Assembly: GCA_009760855.2 (NCBI GenBank)
Contig: WPIO01000035.1
Location: 1,770,501-1,834,500 of the forward strand
Direction of reading: 5' to 3'
Origin: Cristatella mucedo
Lineage: Eukaryota > Bryozoa > Phylactolaemata > Cristatellidae
Length of the DNA: 64,000 bases
Shown: positions 23,580 to 34,919 of the stretch, piece by piece
How positions within the stretch are numbered: the first letter of the stretch is position 1
How the letters are laid out: each line of letters opens with the position of its first letter
Notes under the pieces: generated by a model
What the model saw: only the letters and a program-made list of their open reading frames with translations
Told to the model about the DNA's origin: nothing
Database searches by the model: none
Position numbers and translations under genes: made by a program

Positions 23580-24954
23580 GTTAGTAACCAGTTTTATTTT
23601 TATTGATATAAGAGATAAATAAGCATAATCATTGTATGTGTAGTACAATAATGAATTGCTTGCATATATTAATGGGAGTAGTTTGTGCATGGTATGCAAT
23701 GGCTTGGTTCTTCGAGTGGTAACTACATTAACAATCCATAAACTTGTATTAGGCAGTTAAAACCACGGAGAGAATTACCATGTAGAAGCCTGTAATTTCA
23801 CCATATTAAGGTAAGGCACTTTGTATCACCTCAGGAGTAAACTAGATAAAACGGAATTTACATTTAACTAGTGCAGGAATTGAAAAAAACTGAGGTGAAG
23901 AGCTAACTTATATTATGACTTTACTTCGGTACATGCGGCTTCATCCAAATGTAACTTAAAAGGATACTGACGAAGAGTAAATGGCTCTGTTATAAGTCAG
24001 GAGCAAGTACCTTTACAAAATGTTAACTCATACCTCGAAGTACCAAGGTTTGAAATATTGGAATACAAACTTACTAAATATATAAAGATTATTTATACAG
24101 ATCTTTTCTAGTTTTTAATTTAATGGTAAATGTAGTTAGCATCTCTATTGTAAATTTTCTTAATTTTCTGCTGATTTCTTAAATGCCTCGAATCAATCGC
24201 ACGCAGCTTTTCTTAAGAAACTCCACACAAATATTGACATTCAGACTGATCTCTTACGAGTTGCCTCAGCATGATCCAGTAAAACAGCTATAGCTCTATT
24301 GTGTGAGAAATTTAAATCTTTTTTTAAAACGTGTGTACCTGTTGTTGATCGACTACAGCACCGTCAATGACTTAGCCTCAATTGTATTCCAGCCATGCAT
24401 GAGACAGCACGGTGGAAAATCTTTACTTGAATCTAGCAATATACTCTAATATCTCAAGTGAGGTATTTTGCTGAAAGAATCGAGAGTGAGTAACTTGCAA
24501 AACTATAGAGGCTGCAGTACATATTGTATGTCTTCATTTATTGACAGGACTTTAGGATGTAACTAAAATGCATTCTTATAATTAATAATTATGAACCAGT
24601 AAAAGGTAGAAATAAGAAGTCATTAGATAAGTGTTCAAGGATGAGGAAACACATGTGTTTGCACGTTTCCAAATTTCAAAAATTGGGCACACTAGCTTTG
24701 CTTTTGTGATGGTTTGAAGCCAAAAATCGTAGTGCATCTTGCTTGGTTCACGATTTGAAAGTGGGAGGTTCTGGAGGCCAACTACAACTAACATATTTTC
24801 GGTGACTTTATTCGTTGGTCGTAAGCTCTTTTTTTCCTACGGACTAAGAAGTACAGAACAACTGAAGCTCAATATTGCCCGGCTTGCCTTTTTGTAATGT
24901 TATGCAATGTAATGCATCTCCGTCCGTAACTTCACGAAGCCATAAAGACTTTGT
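23580..24954. other. Intron, unassigned
   Basis: AT-rich. The minus-strand ORF 24582-24794 has no supporting signal. Confidence 0.5.
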
Positions 24955-25995
24955 GGGTGTTATGCAGGAGAGATTTGCATAGTCCACTCACAGCCTAAGC
25001 GGCTTTCCATACGCATTAGCCAAATGACTTCTTCTTGCACAACAAAGAGAGACTGGGAAGCATAGAACAGTCAGGAGAGCAATAGAGGTAGTGGGTAGCA
25101 TGGAAGTAGCAGCTCAGAAGAGCTGAAAAGAATAAGCCATAATCTGCCGCGGGAGAGTAGTTGTCGTGGCATAAGAGTTGTGGATGCTAGGTCCACATTA
25201 TAGGACGTGCAGATCTAAAGCACCAGTCACCAAAGGTCTAAACCGGAGGAATAGAAATGCTAATTCAATGTCCATACAGGACTTTAGGGTGCGAAGAAGC
25301 TGAAACTGGTGCAGCAATTTAGCTAACCATGAAAGTGCCAAGCCGTGGCCAGCCATGTTGGTCAGCATAATAACTTCGCTTTGTATCCGTTGCTCAACCG
25401 GCATCAATCCTAGCTCTTTTAGCAAAACAGACACGTTCTGAAACCTCTGGAACTTAAAGCCTAGCCTTGAAGTCATATTCACCGTTAACTGCAGTGGCAT
25501 AGTTGCTTTGTTTGGTAGCCCAGCCAAACTGTCATTACAATAATCAAGCCGAGACAGAACTAAGGAGCTAGTTAAATTTTTGGCAAGCCACGGTGGAAGA
25601 AAGCTCCTAATCTTAGATAGGGATCAGAAGTGATGGCTAAATGTAGAATCAGTCGTGTGAATGAAGCTTTTAAAATTTATGCAGCTGCCGAAAACAACAC
25701 CTAAAATTCGAGCACGTGGTAATGGTCTCCCAAAAGCATCACCTAATAGAAGAGCAAAGGCTTTCAATCCAGCCACCTCCTTGGAGTGTCTTATGAGCAG
25801 CATTTAGGTTTTATAGTGGTTTATCTTCAAGAAGTTTTCCGACATCAGGATCGAATATCGGGAAGGCAAGCATTCAGTTTCTCAGTGGCTGCATCAGATT
25901 CCGACGGTTTGAATGACAAATACAGCAGAGTATCGTCAGCATAAAAGTGACATCTTATTCCGTGGGCCTTAATCACTTTTCCCAGAGTGCTGCCA
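24955..25995 (-). mobile_element. LINE-A, 3' half
   Basis: This minus-strand copy runs from the 3' end (near 24955) through the C-terminal domain ORF (25198-25527, with KELGLMPVEQRIQSEV) to the palm region near 25920-25960 and the 5' truncation near 25995. It is colinear with 12470-13490 on the plus strand. It is broken by stops. Confidence 0.82.
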
Positions 25996-26764
25996 AATAC
26001 ATTACTTATCTTTCATAAAGAATGGTTTTTCATTTCTTTATGAATACCAGTAGTAATTAACTAGTTAATCGCAGTGAGCTAAAATATAAAATAAAATTTA
26101 AATTTTTTATTGAATTAGTTATCCACATATCAGATTGTTCACAATATTGTTATGTCAATTGGTTTTTCAATGTAATGTTTCATCACTGCAAGTTTTTTAA
26201 TGTGCAGTAGTCTTTTACTACGACTTTATCATACCGACAAGCTCTCTTAAACTCATTTATTAAACTTAAGTAAGCATGCGTTTGCGTTTGACCAGTAGGC
26301 TATGTTAAGCGGCTATGTAACAAGTTGTTCAGAATTACTGCAACCCTCATTCCTCTATTGCTGTAACTTAAAAGCCTAAAATCTTAATTGCATACAATAT
26401 CTAATATATATTCAGTAAACAACTATTTATTAAGTAACCAATACAAGTTATGGTCATGATAATAATAACAGTCCATTTATATAGTGCCCTTTTTGGAATG
26501 AATCTCTCTATCCTTAAATAATCCTTACCATCCTTACAGATTCTGAAAATAAAGATTTACCCAATACTTTATGGTGAAATCTACAAGCAGCATGCAAACC
26601 CAGCTGCAGGCACGCCAAGCATCAGGCACACCTAGCAGCTGGTGGGAGCATGTGAGCAGGTAGATTCACATGTAGGATGATTGGCAAAGAGTCCTAATGA
26701 TTTATAAAATAGAGAAATTTTAAGTTTCTTCCTAACGTAACTTCAGGGGCCGAACCGAACTATA
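25996..26764. other. Intron, unassigned
   Basis: AT-rich. A short ATA-rich word near 26455-26500 may be a LINE-B terminal stub. Confidence 0.45.
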
Positions 26765-26960
26765 TTTATTGTATAATTCATTTTTATATCGCATTAAGAG
26801 AACTTAATCACTATTCTGGAGCTTCACATACGCCTTGGGGCTTGAGCCCACGACCTCAGCCAGACCTTGGTCGGGGCGGGCACCTTAAGAGTTCGACCAA
26901 ACAGGCTCGGCACATGCCCGTAGTGAGTCCCAGGCTAATAACAATGCACGTTGGCTTCTC
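26765..26960 (-). mobile_element. SINE1 copy
   Basis: On the minus strand there is a tRNA-like head with A-box-like TGGTCGAACTC and B-box-like GGTCGTGGGCTCAAGCCCC, followed by a tail matching the LINE-B terminal hairpin region (GAGAACTTAAT on the plus strand). It lies in the A2-B2 intron. Confidence 0.7.
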
Positions 26961-27552
26961 AAGATGACAAAGCTGCTCCTCACGAAGACGCTTTCGCGAA
27001 TGGGATGACCAACAGCAAGCACTTAAATGCAAAACCTAATTTCCATGCCCTTATTATAAAGTGAAATTAACATAAACTGTGCAAATGCCATGTAGTTCCC
27101 ACGGGTTGACTTTGTAAACGATTCATCAGGATCAAAACAAGAATGTTTTCAAGTATAATGGAAAGCTGTTGCTGCCTTTCGCAGGAACATAAAATTCTCA
27201 TTAGCAACATAACCTTCAAAGACTAATTATTGTGAAACTTGTACCCTGGAAAACATGGTACATCTTTCTAAAAAAAAACGATTCACGAAACTCATCTTTG
27301 ATAACGAATTGTTCTCAACAATTTCAAATTCGTTTGACAACAATTTTAGGTCATAAACTAAATGTGTCATAAGACACTTAAACTCTTCCTATTGTCAAGT
27401 CGTGTTATTGTTTTAGCTTTCGTTTACCCGTATGTTAATTTCCGAGTTCTAATTTTTTGTCTTGCATGGTAAATTGCTTTAAGTAAGTCACTACTGTTAA
27501 TTGTAGTTTTCAAAATTGAATGTTAGTCAAATTGATTACAATGTGCATTTAG
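26961..27552. other. Intron 3' end before exon B2
   Basis: Nothing recognised. It ends in the acceptor gtgcatttag. Confidence 0.55.
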
Positions 27553-27924
27553 GTAGACCCGTTGTGAGAGCCCAGATTGGACAGCAAGTGAATCTTCCTT
27601 CACCTTGGTATGGTGGAATTCCTTACTTTTTGTGCTGCGATTGTAATTCTCTTCAGGACTATAAGCTGATTCACGTGAGATGGAATGCCACTGGAGCAGT
27701 AGCTAATGACCTAAATGACGACGAATATATCACCATTGCAAACACATATGGGCGAAAAACAAAACCTGGCACTTGCAGCTTCAGCTCTACAATTATCATA
27801 ACTACCCAGCAAAATAGCACAGTAGATTTGAATATCCTTTGTACAGCCACGCTTGTGGATAAATCTTCAAACAATTCATCCTTTGAGGCAATTTCTTCAA
27901 ATTTCTACAGCAGTGTTCGTGAAG
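27553..27924 (+). CDS. Ig-like receptor gene, exon B2 (module type B)
   Basis: Extracellular type B module of 372 nt, a gap-free match to B1. Cys are at 27, 28, 30, 74 and 96, Trp18 and Trp43 are conserved, and YGRKT (65-69) and SSTI (77-80) are kept. Sequons NAT, NST and NSS differ in position from those of B1. The acceptor is tgcatttag|GT and the donor GAAG|gtattt, both phase 1. The ORF continues 13 codons into the intron before a stop, so the donor is chosen by homology with B1. Confidence 0.85.
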
Positions 27925-28009
27925 GTATTTTAAAGTTAAATAACGAATGTTACATGGTGAATTAATCAAGATAGCTATCGATATCAGGTCCCTTCCAATT
28001 TGCGTCAGA
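27925..28009. other. Short intron segment
   Basis: Sequence between the B2 donor and a LINE-B fragment. Nothing else is seen. Confidence 0.5.
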
Positions 28010-28315
28010 AATTCCGCTGATTTGACAACATTTAACATAACTTGAAAACACACCCTTTTAAGAGAGCATTTAATGGGTCGCTGTGATTTGTCCTCCATGT
28101 GCTTATGCATGCTGACACTGTGCATGCTGCCACTAACCATATTTGCATGCTTACATTGTGCATGTTACCCTCAACCATGTTGTTTATGTTGTTAATCAAG
28201 CATAATATTACTTACGATTCAATCGCATTTCCGTTTGCAGCTAAATTAAAAGCAGTAAGAAGAGTTGAGTTCTCTGAGGGCACTTTATCAAGTGCCGTAT
28301 TGTCATCATTAACAT
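28010..28315 (+). mobile_element. LINE-B 3' tail
   Basis: A well preserved 3' tail ending in the GAGTTCTCTGAGGGCACTTTATCAAGTG terminal region (20-base limit aside, the order is hairpin then ATT-poor end). It starts only ~85 bases after the B2 donor. Confidence 0.85.
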
Positions 28316-30942
28316 GGTGTGTTTACATAGCAGCAATCTAATGTTGTAATATGATGTTTGAAATTAAAGAAAGCTGGATCAACTCAGTAACTGCTTTTCG
28401 GCATCCCCGTAAATCTCTTAGCACCGAGGCTTGTACCAAGTTGAATAAATCACACATAATCTGGATTTTGTAACTTCCCAGCTATCCTAGTATGATGCAA
28501 ATAACCTGTATATCCGTACTATACTATATATAGCCTTAGCCGATAATACACAATTTAAGAGGAACCTCCTGCAAACAACAGTAACTTAGTGAATCACACA
28601 GTGTCGAAATGACTCTATCAGATAAAATCAAGACACGTCATTACGCTTTATTCGCAGCAATTCCATCAGAATTTACGTGTGAATATATTCTTCAATGGCC
28701 GTTTCCTACGCTTCAGAATTCCAAGGTCTGATACCGACAGTCTTGTTTGAGCCGGCCACGAAAATGCATCTTAACTGATCAAACCATGCTAAAACGTACG
28801 GTCATGTGAATTTGTTGATTGAAGAGACATTAGACTTTGTACTGTTCTGTTAAATTAAGATTTCATTGGTTCAATCTCTCAACTGTTACGCTTTAAAAGT
28901 TTCATGGGATCACTGGATCTTCATGTTTATGCATAGTGCCAAAATATTTATTAGGTAATTAAAATTTGTTAAAAGAAGAATTCTCTAACAATGTCAAGTA
29001 TTTTTTCTCTTCTAGAGTAGCTTATCCCTCTTTTATTCTTCACAGAAATTGAAAATTGAAAAATAATTTGCAGGTATTTCCGCGCTTGTGTTTTTGTAGA
29101 GATTATACAATCAGCCTGCTAATCCACGTATTGAGTTCCTTAACTCCTAACGGTAATAATCACTGAACCTGTCAGCTCTTTGTTCAATATTTCGTTTACG
29201 TTGCAAATACAAGAAATTAATTAATGTTCTCGGTATTTATTTAAAATATCCGTATCACACTTTTCATTGCAGAAATATCTCCTCTCACACCCTTGATGTT
29301 GCGAATCAGATTCGGAGTCATATGCAGGGCAGTAAATTAACATTCAAGTCATTAAAGTCAAAGTCCTTAAAGGCTGCTGTGTCCAATTAAATTTTTTCAT
29401 CATTGTGCTTAATCACTGTCGCCTGCATATTAAAATCACTTGTTAGTGGTTTTCAAATTGAAATGTGATTCTAATAAAATATAGATGCTCTTTCAAAATC
29501 TGTTACTTTATTACCCTGAAACTAATTATTCTTTACAGCTTGAATTGTAATTGTGCAAGGTTTTCTTATGCAATACGTAAATTTCGTACGTTCACTTAAA
29601 ATAATAAGACCAATTAGGTCATATACAATATAAACATGCTGTTTCTTATTTACATCATTTGATTTTTTTTTAATTTTACTACTAAATTTTCCGCTGTGTT
29701 GGATTTGTGTGTGCTCTATTTTTAAAATCGACTCGGCCATCAAATAGTATTCAGGCTGCATTCTCGTGTGGGCTCTAGTTTAAATCCATGTTCGAATGGT
29801 TACCTTCGACTGGGTTCTCACTGAATGCTAGTACATCTCATGGTAAATAGTCACCGTGACAATTAATAAAATATTTTACTACCCAGTTTGCTGCCAAGTG
29901 CAAATTAGCAGTGAATGCTGCTCTCAATAGTTTACCTATAGTCTATAGACTCTGTAACACTCCGTTACTGTAAATCTATTCCAAGCCTACTTTTCTTATA
30001 CGAGCATTTGCAGCCGAACTCAGTTTTTGGTTAAACATGGTATGAACTTTAGATAAGAAAAATATTAGCTTCTACCTTTGCTTTGTAATTTGAGCAACCT
30101 TTCGATGTAATTACTAAAGCTTCTGACCAAGTTGTTTAAAAAGTAACAAGATGCGTTATAACCCCAAATGTCTTATGCAAAAGAAGGCAGCAATTTTTCA
30201 CTGACTAAAAGTGGGAAATGGTCAGTTTTTCACTCTCAGGCACAATTTTTTTTTCTTCTGGCAAATCTCTTTTTGGCGTTGAACGCATCAGTTTGCCATT
30301 GGCACTGAAATTAAAAGCATTGTTACTTTGTGTAGTCACCTTGAACTCTATTCAAAAGGCAATTACTTTGCAATATTTTAACTGCCAGTGGTGCTGATTT
30401 TATTTGATTTCAACAATAAGTATTTTAATGTAATGAAGTCTCAATCATAAGTAAGGAGTGATAAATTGGCGAATAAGAATATTCGTTCCTACTTCAAAGA
30501 AAAACTCCGCTTTAAACGAAGTTTGAATCATCAACGAAGATTCTTCACTTGTGGTGTCTTCAGTTGGATCTTGGCAGGTTTTCATTCGGTTATTAGACCT
30601 TCGAAGTTACTGCAATTAGCTTGCGAATCTTTCAAAGAAAACTTTAGAAAGAACTCTTTTACACCGCCTCTGTACCAAGGCATGTAGTAGCCTCAGCGAT
30701 AATGTTACTCTCCGTATATCTATACCTAGTTAGTTCAGCTAAATATTTGTGCAAATCAAGGTTTCTCGTAAAGTGGTAGAGATCGGATGGTGAAAGAAGT
30801 GTTGATAGAAATCATACACCAAACACAGAGTTTCAAATATAATCCAGGTTTTGTCATTTGTAACTGCCATTGAATATACACTAATTGAAGCCCTGTAGTG
30901 GCAACAATGCTTTGGAAAAATAGGATTCACGATGGTTTTTAG
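28316..30942. other. Intron, unassigned
   Basis: 2.6 kb of AT-rich DNA. An open stretch at 30466-30687 (73 codons, basic, no ATG start, no splice partner) is the only notable ORF, and I do not call it a gene. Confidence 0.5.
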
Positions 30943-31257
30943 GTCATCCGGTGATAACATTAAAAAAAAATTTTCACGTCGAGAACAAGTTGCAGCTGTT
31001 ATGCATTTTACCAGATTCATCCTTTCAAGATTCAATCACGATTACTTGGTATTTGAATAACCAACTAAACCACTTTGGAAAGCCAAGTGTTGTGGAAATC
31101 TCAGACCTAACGAACCGAACGGTACTTGCTGGAGAATTCAAGTTCAGCATTCCTAAGGGTAATCACAAATTATATTGCAAGCGAAGTATCGATGTGAAGT
31201 CTTCTACACCTATTACATCTAATACCATAAGCGTCTATGGAAGGAGCATTAAGGATG
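30943..31257 (+). CDS. Ig-like receptor gene, exon A3 (module type A)
   Basis: Third type A module, 315 nt as in A2. From the first full codon, Cys20, Trp35 and Cys78 lie in the contexts LCILPD, ITWYLNN and PKGNHKLYC. The spacing between the two Cys (58) equals that in A2 (22 to 80). The sequon is NRT. The acceptor is gtttttag|GT and the donor GATG|gtgagt, phase 1. Joining to exon C makes GAT. It is the membrane-proximal module in this model, because no third type B exon is visible before the transmembrane exon. Confidence 0.85.
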
Positions 31258-32036
31258 GTGAGTAGCTTTTGAGCACAGGAAGCTTTACCTTTTAATTTCT
31301 AAGGATTAATAATGTAATAACAAAGTTATGTTAATTGCTTGTTGACCTGTTAAATAAATCTATGCAGCCACTAATATGGAATTTAGAGCTCAGAAAATCA
31401 TGGTCGTTCTTAAGAGAGCCTCTTCCGATGAAAATAGTGCTGTGAAAGAATTTAGTTGCATGGCCAGTAATGATGTCATTTAATTGTAAATCATGGTACA
31501 ATCAGATAAAAGAGACGTTTACCAGGTCGTTGAATGGTCATCTAGCTTGATATATTGAAAAACATTACTTTTTGCGATTTTTCTAGATCCCTATTATGAG
31601 TTAAGTAGAGCTTACTACTGGCTATTTAGGCATAGTACAATTTACAATTTACAACCTTTTAGTCGGTTATGTCTTTGAGGATCCGTAGCGTTATCGTAGA
31701 TATAGCGTCTACCGATAGTATGCCATGACTATGTTAATACAAACTTGTTAGCCAGGTATAATGGTCTTTTCATGGTTTTTGTTTTCAATAACTTCGTACT
31801 TTCATGGGTAACATGTAATCAAGGTGCAGTGTTTTGGATGGCCGGGTAATTACTGGCAATGTATGAAGCACCGGAAAAAAGATGCCAAAGATTTGTCAGA
31901 AATATTGGTTCATGATGGATTTAGTCTTGTAAAAATACTTTATTAGGGGTATGTGCTAACATTATGTTAATCATTTTAAAAACTGGTTAAGTTCACCAAA
32001 ACATACGTTTCTCACTCTATCTCTCTCTACATAAGC
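31258..32036. other. Intron, unassigned
   Basis: No ORF and no recognised repeat. I searched it by eye for a B-type CCDC exon and found none. Confidence 0.55.
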
Positions 32037-32275
32037 ACAAACACACGCACACACACACACATATATGTGTGTGTGTGTGTTCATGAGCTTGCGTCTCTTG
32101 CTATCGGTCTCTGCCTCTGTCTCTCTGTGTCTCGGTGTCTCAGTTTGTCTGTCTGTCAGTATGTCTGTCTGTTTTTCTGCTTATCTGTCTGCCTGCCTGT
32201 CTTTTGTCTGTCTGTATGTCCGTCTGTTTGTCTGTCTCTGTCAATCTCACTTTCTTTCTGCGTTTATCTCTTAGT
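32037..32275. repeat. (CA)n/(TG)n plus (CTGT)n pyrimidine-rich repeat
   Basis: A short CA-TATA-TG inverted run (32040-32080) followed by an imperfect CTGT/CTCT tetranucleotide tract. The overlapping Ser/Val/Cys-rich ORFs here are translation of the repeat. Confidence 0.93.
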
Positions 32276-32374
32276 GTTTCTCTCGATAAAAGCAGCCATG
32301 AAGGACATACATTAATGGAAGGACTATCGAAGATTTTCGCAAAAACTGTTGCTGGTAAACCCTGCATGCAATCG
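32276..32374. other. Short spacer
   Basis: Unassigned sequence between the CTGT tract and a LINE-B copy. Confidence 0.5.
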
Positions 32375-33420
32375 ATAATAATAATATAAATAATGATACA
32401 ATAATACACTATATTAAGCGCCATCTGAGAACTTAATTTCTTTGGTAATCACTCAAATAGTATTGCAAAAGGAAACGCGATTGAACGGCAAGTAATATTA
32501 TGTTTAATAAACAAAATGAATAACATGGTTAGTGGTGAAATGCACATGGTCTGATGCAAGTGTGGCTAGTGGGAGCATGCACATTGTAAGTATGCATAAG
32601 CTTGTATAGAAAGCATCACAGCGGCCGACTCAATTCTGCCCGAAATAGGTGTTCATTTAATTTCCTTCTAAATTTTGTCCATTTAGGGGATGTTGTGAAG
32701 CAAGTTGGAAATGAGCTTGAGGATTTTGGAGCATTCGATCTAAATGCAGAGTGTTCAAGAGATTTTAGGTTAAAAAGAGTTATGGGTCAACATCTAGATT
32801 CCGAAAAGCACGTTTACCATGCTTAGCTTGGTAGGGAAGTAGCTCTGATAGCTCGGCTGGAGCTTAAGAATGAAGAGACCTAAAAGTGAACGACATAACC
32901 ATCAATTCGATGCATTGCTTGAATGGCAGCCTGGGCTGGTTGTCAAAAACTGGTGTGCTGAGGCACCTTCGAAGCTCGCGACAGACATGCCTAGCTGCAG
33001 AGTTTTGCACAAGCTATAATCACGTGATTGCATATGCCGGTAGGCCAGCAGTAGTGAATTACAGAAGTCAAGACTGGATGTCACAAATGTATGAAAGAAC
33101 TAATTTAGTATTCCTGGCCATAAAAGCCCCAGTGTTGGCAATGCTATGTATGCAGACTTGATTGTTGTGCAGATGAGGTCGTTTATCAAAAGATCAGTTT
33201 GAACGTGGCACCTAGATTTCGTGCAGATTGAAAGAAAGATATGCTGGCAGAGCCCTTTTGGAGTGTAAGCCTTTCCAATTAATAAATCAAATTATGTTTG
33301 CCAATAACCAGCAGATTAGTTTTATCATCACCTAATTTCAGAAAACGTGCTCCCATCAACGTACAAATGTGGTCGATACATGATGCAACATGAGAGTTGA
33401 GAAAATTCATAATGTAACGG
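32375..33420 (-). mobile_element. LINE-B copy, decayed
   Basis: A minus-strand element whose ATA-rich end and hairpin are at 32380-32450, followed by the tail and the C-terminal RT region. It loses similarity near 33420 in the palm region. The ORFs 32602-32826, 32886-33161 and 32902-33084 are remnants or antisense artefacts. It lies in the last intron of the receptor gene. Confidence 0.8.
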
Positions 33421-33439
33421 TGAAACGCTATACTTCTCA

Positions 33440-33560
33440 TAGATGATAGTAATAAAATAAATAGCAATAGTAATATTGATACATTGGATAAAGTACCAGC
33501 AGGCAACTCAGTCTCTTTCTATGCACTCCCTATTTGCTGGAAAATAAGAGCTATCATCCA
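33440..33560 (-). mobile_element. Second LINE-B tail stub
   Basis: The sequence 'acattggataaagtaccagc...ctctttctatgcactcc' is another diverged LINE-B 3' end. It begins where the previous copy stops and ends ~130 bases before exon C. Confidence 0.6.
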
Positions 33561-33690
33561 TACAGTCTTGCCGACACTAAGAAAGGAATACCAATTTGAT
33601 TTTATCACAGTTCTTGTAGAGAGAAGTTCATACACTTGCATTGGGCTATTGATAAGTATGAATAGAAACATACATCTGTTGTCGTTGTAG

Positions 33691-34124
33691 ATGTTACATA
33701 TGCCGGGGTGTATTATGGTGTGCCTGCAGCCTGTGTGGCTATTTTGATTGGTTACGTTGCAATCTACATCTATTACATAAATTCAAAGAGAGCCACCGAG
33801 GCTTTGCGATATCAAGGCTTGCAAGAACAGCAGAATCACGTTGCTTCTTTTCCAGACGAAAACACTTTCTTTGGGAGTCAACAACTTGAATTCATAGTTC
33901 CTAGCCGGAGCTCAGGTCTTCATTCACTGAACTCAAGTTTACCTGCTTCCAGTTACGACAGTAGTTCTCTGCCTAATTTATCTAGCAGTTATAGCCAGTC
34001 ACATCAGCCATCCAAACTGTCTAGCAACCACTCAGGAAGTATCAAATCTAATGAAAATTCAATCAATAAAAGCCGAAGGGCATCCAGCGTTTCTTTCTCA
34101 AAGCATGTACAGTATAACAGCTAA
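33691..34124 (+). CDS. Ig-like receptor gene, terminal exon: TM helix and cytoplasmic tail
   Basis: The acceptor is tcgttgtag|AT, phase 1, matching A3. The exon encodes a short juxtamembrane stretch, a hydrophobic helix (exon residues ~6-29, including CVAILIGYVAIYIYYI), a basic stop-transfer NSKR, then a ~110-residue tail ending VQYNS and a TAA stop. The topology implied is a type I membrane protein with Ig-like modules outside. The tail contains YQGL (Tyr-x-x-hydrophobic, a possible endocytic signal), a long Ser-rich middle, and RRASS, which fits a basophilic kinase (PKA-like) site. These sites are predictions from short motifs. No ITAM-like paired tyrosine motif, kinase or TIR domain is present. 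Confidence 0.85.
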
Positions 34125-34251
34125 GAAATGGGAGGTTTGTAAATTCTATGATCCTTAAGTTTTACCCTGTTAGGAAAAATTAATTCAATCGTTTCCTGTA
34201 CAAACATCTAAAAATATTTGCATTTTATTTGGTATTGCAGAATGTGATTTA

Positions 34252-34257
34252 AATAAA
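34252..34257 (+). promoter_or_regulatory. Polyadenylation signal AATAAA
   Basis: A canonical hexamer ~128 bases after the stop codon of the receptor gene. It is the first one downstream. Confidence 0.65.
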
Positions 34258-34919
34258 GCATGAATCATGAACACATCAGTATTATACATCGAGTTTGCTA
34301 AACCGAAGCAAATATAACATGCCTACATTATTGTTTTCTCAGGCTGCTTGTTGTCCGGATTAGTAAGCCGACTGTTCCAAGTTGCAATTAAAGAGAGTAC
34401 GCTTTAAATAATTTTCAAGAGTAACAGATCATCTACAAGATATTGTCGATTAAAGATGGAATCTTTTATTCTTCCTAATTCCTATTTAAGTAACCTGGCT
34501 CCGATTGCTATTAGCTGAGGCTTGCGATTATGATCGACGTTTACATGAATTTCGAATTTCATCTGCAGTTACTCAGTTTATATAAAGCACTGTAACCAGA
34601 TGGAAATCTTGTGATTAGCATTATCTGACTTTTTATAACCCATCACCAAAGTTTGAAGTACCTCTGTTCATGCCCAAGTTCTAGTTTTGAATCCTAAAGT
34701 AGTGCAGTTTTGATTGCCTCACTTCTTGTTGACAGTTATTTGGCCGTTTCTCCGGGCAACTGCATGATTATAACCCATGTATGCACTCTTTGATTCAAAA
34801 ATTAATTAATTGCTGTGGCTAGAGTTGGAAAATATTGTCATGCTAATAATTAGTAGCTAGTTATTTAAGACTTTACATCAAAAGTTAGCACACACTTGTT
34901 TTAAAATTCATCTTAATTA
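34258..34919. other. Intergenic, unassigned
   Basis: AT-rich DNA after the receptor gene. Nothing recognised. Confidence 0.5.

Noticed and set aside
30466-30687. 73-codon basic ORF in the B2-A3 intron
   Set aside because: No ATG start, no flanking splice sites in a useful phase, and no similarity to the A or B modules.
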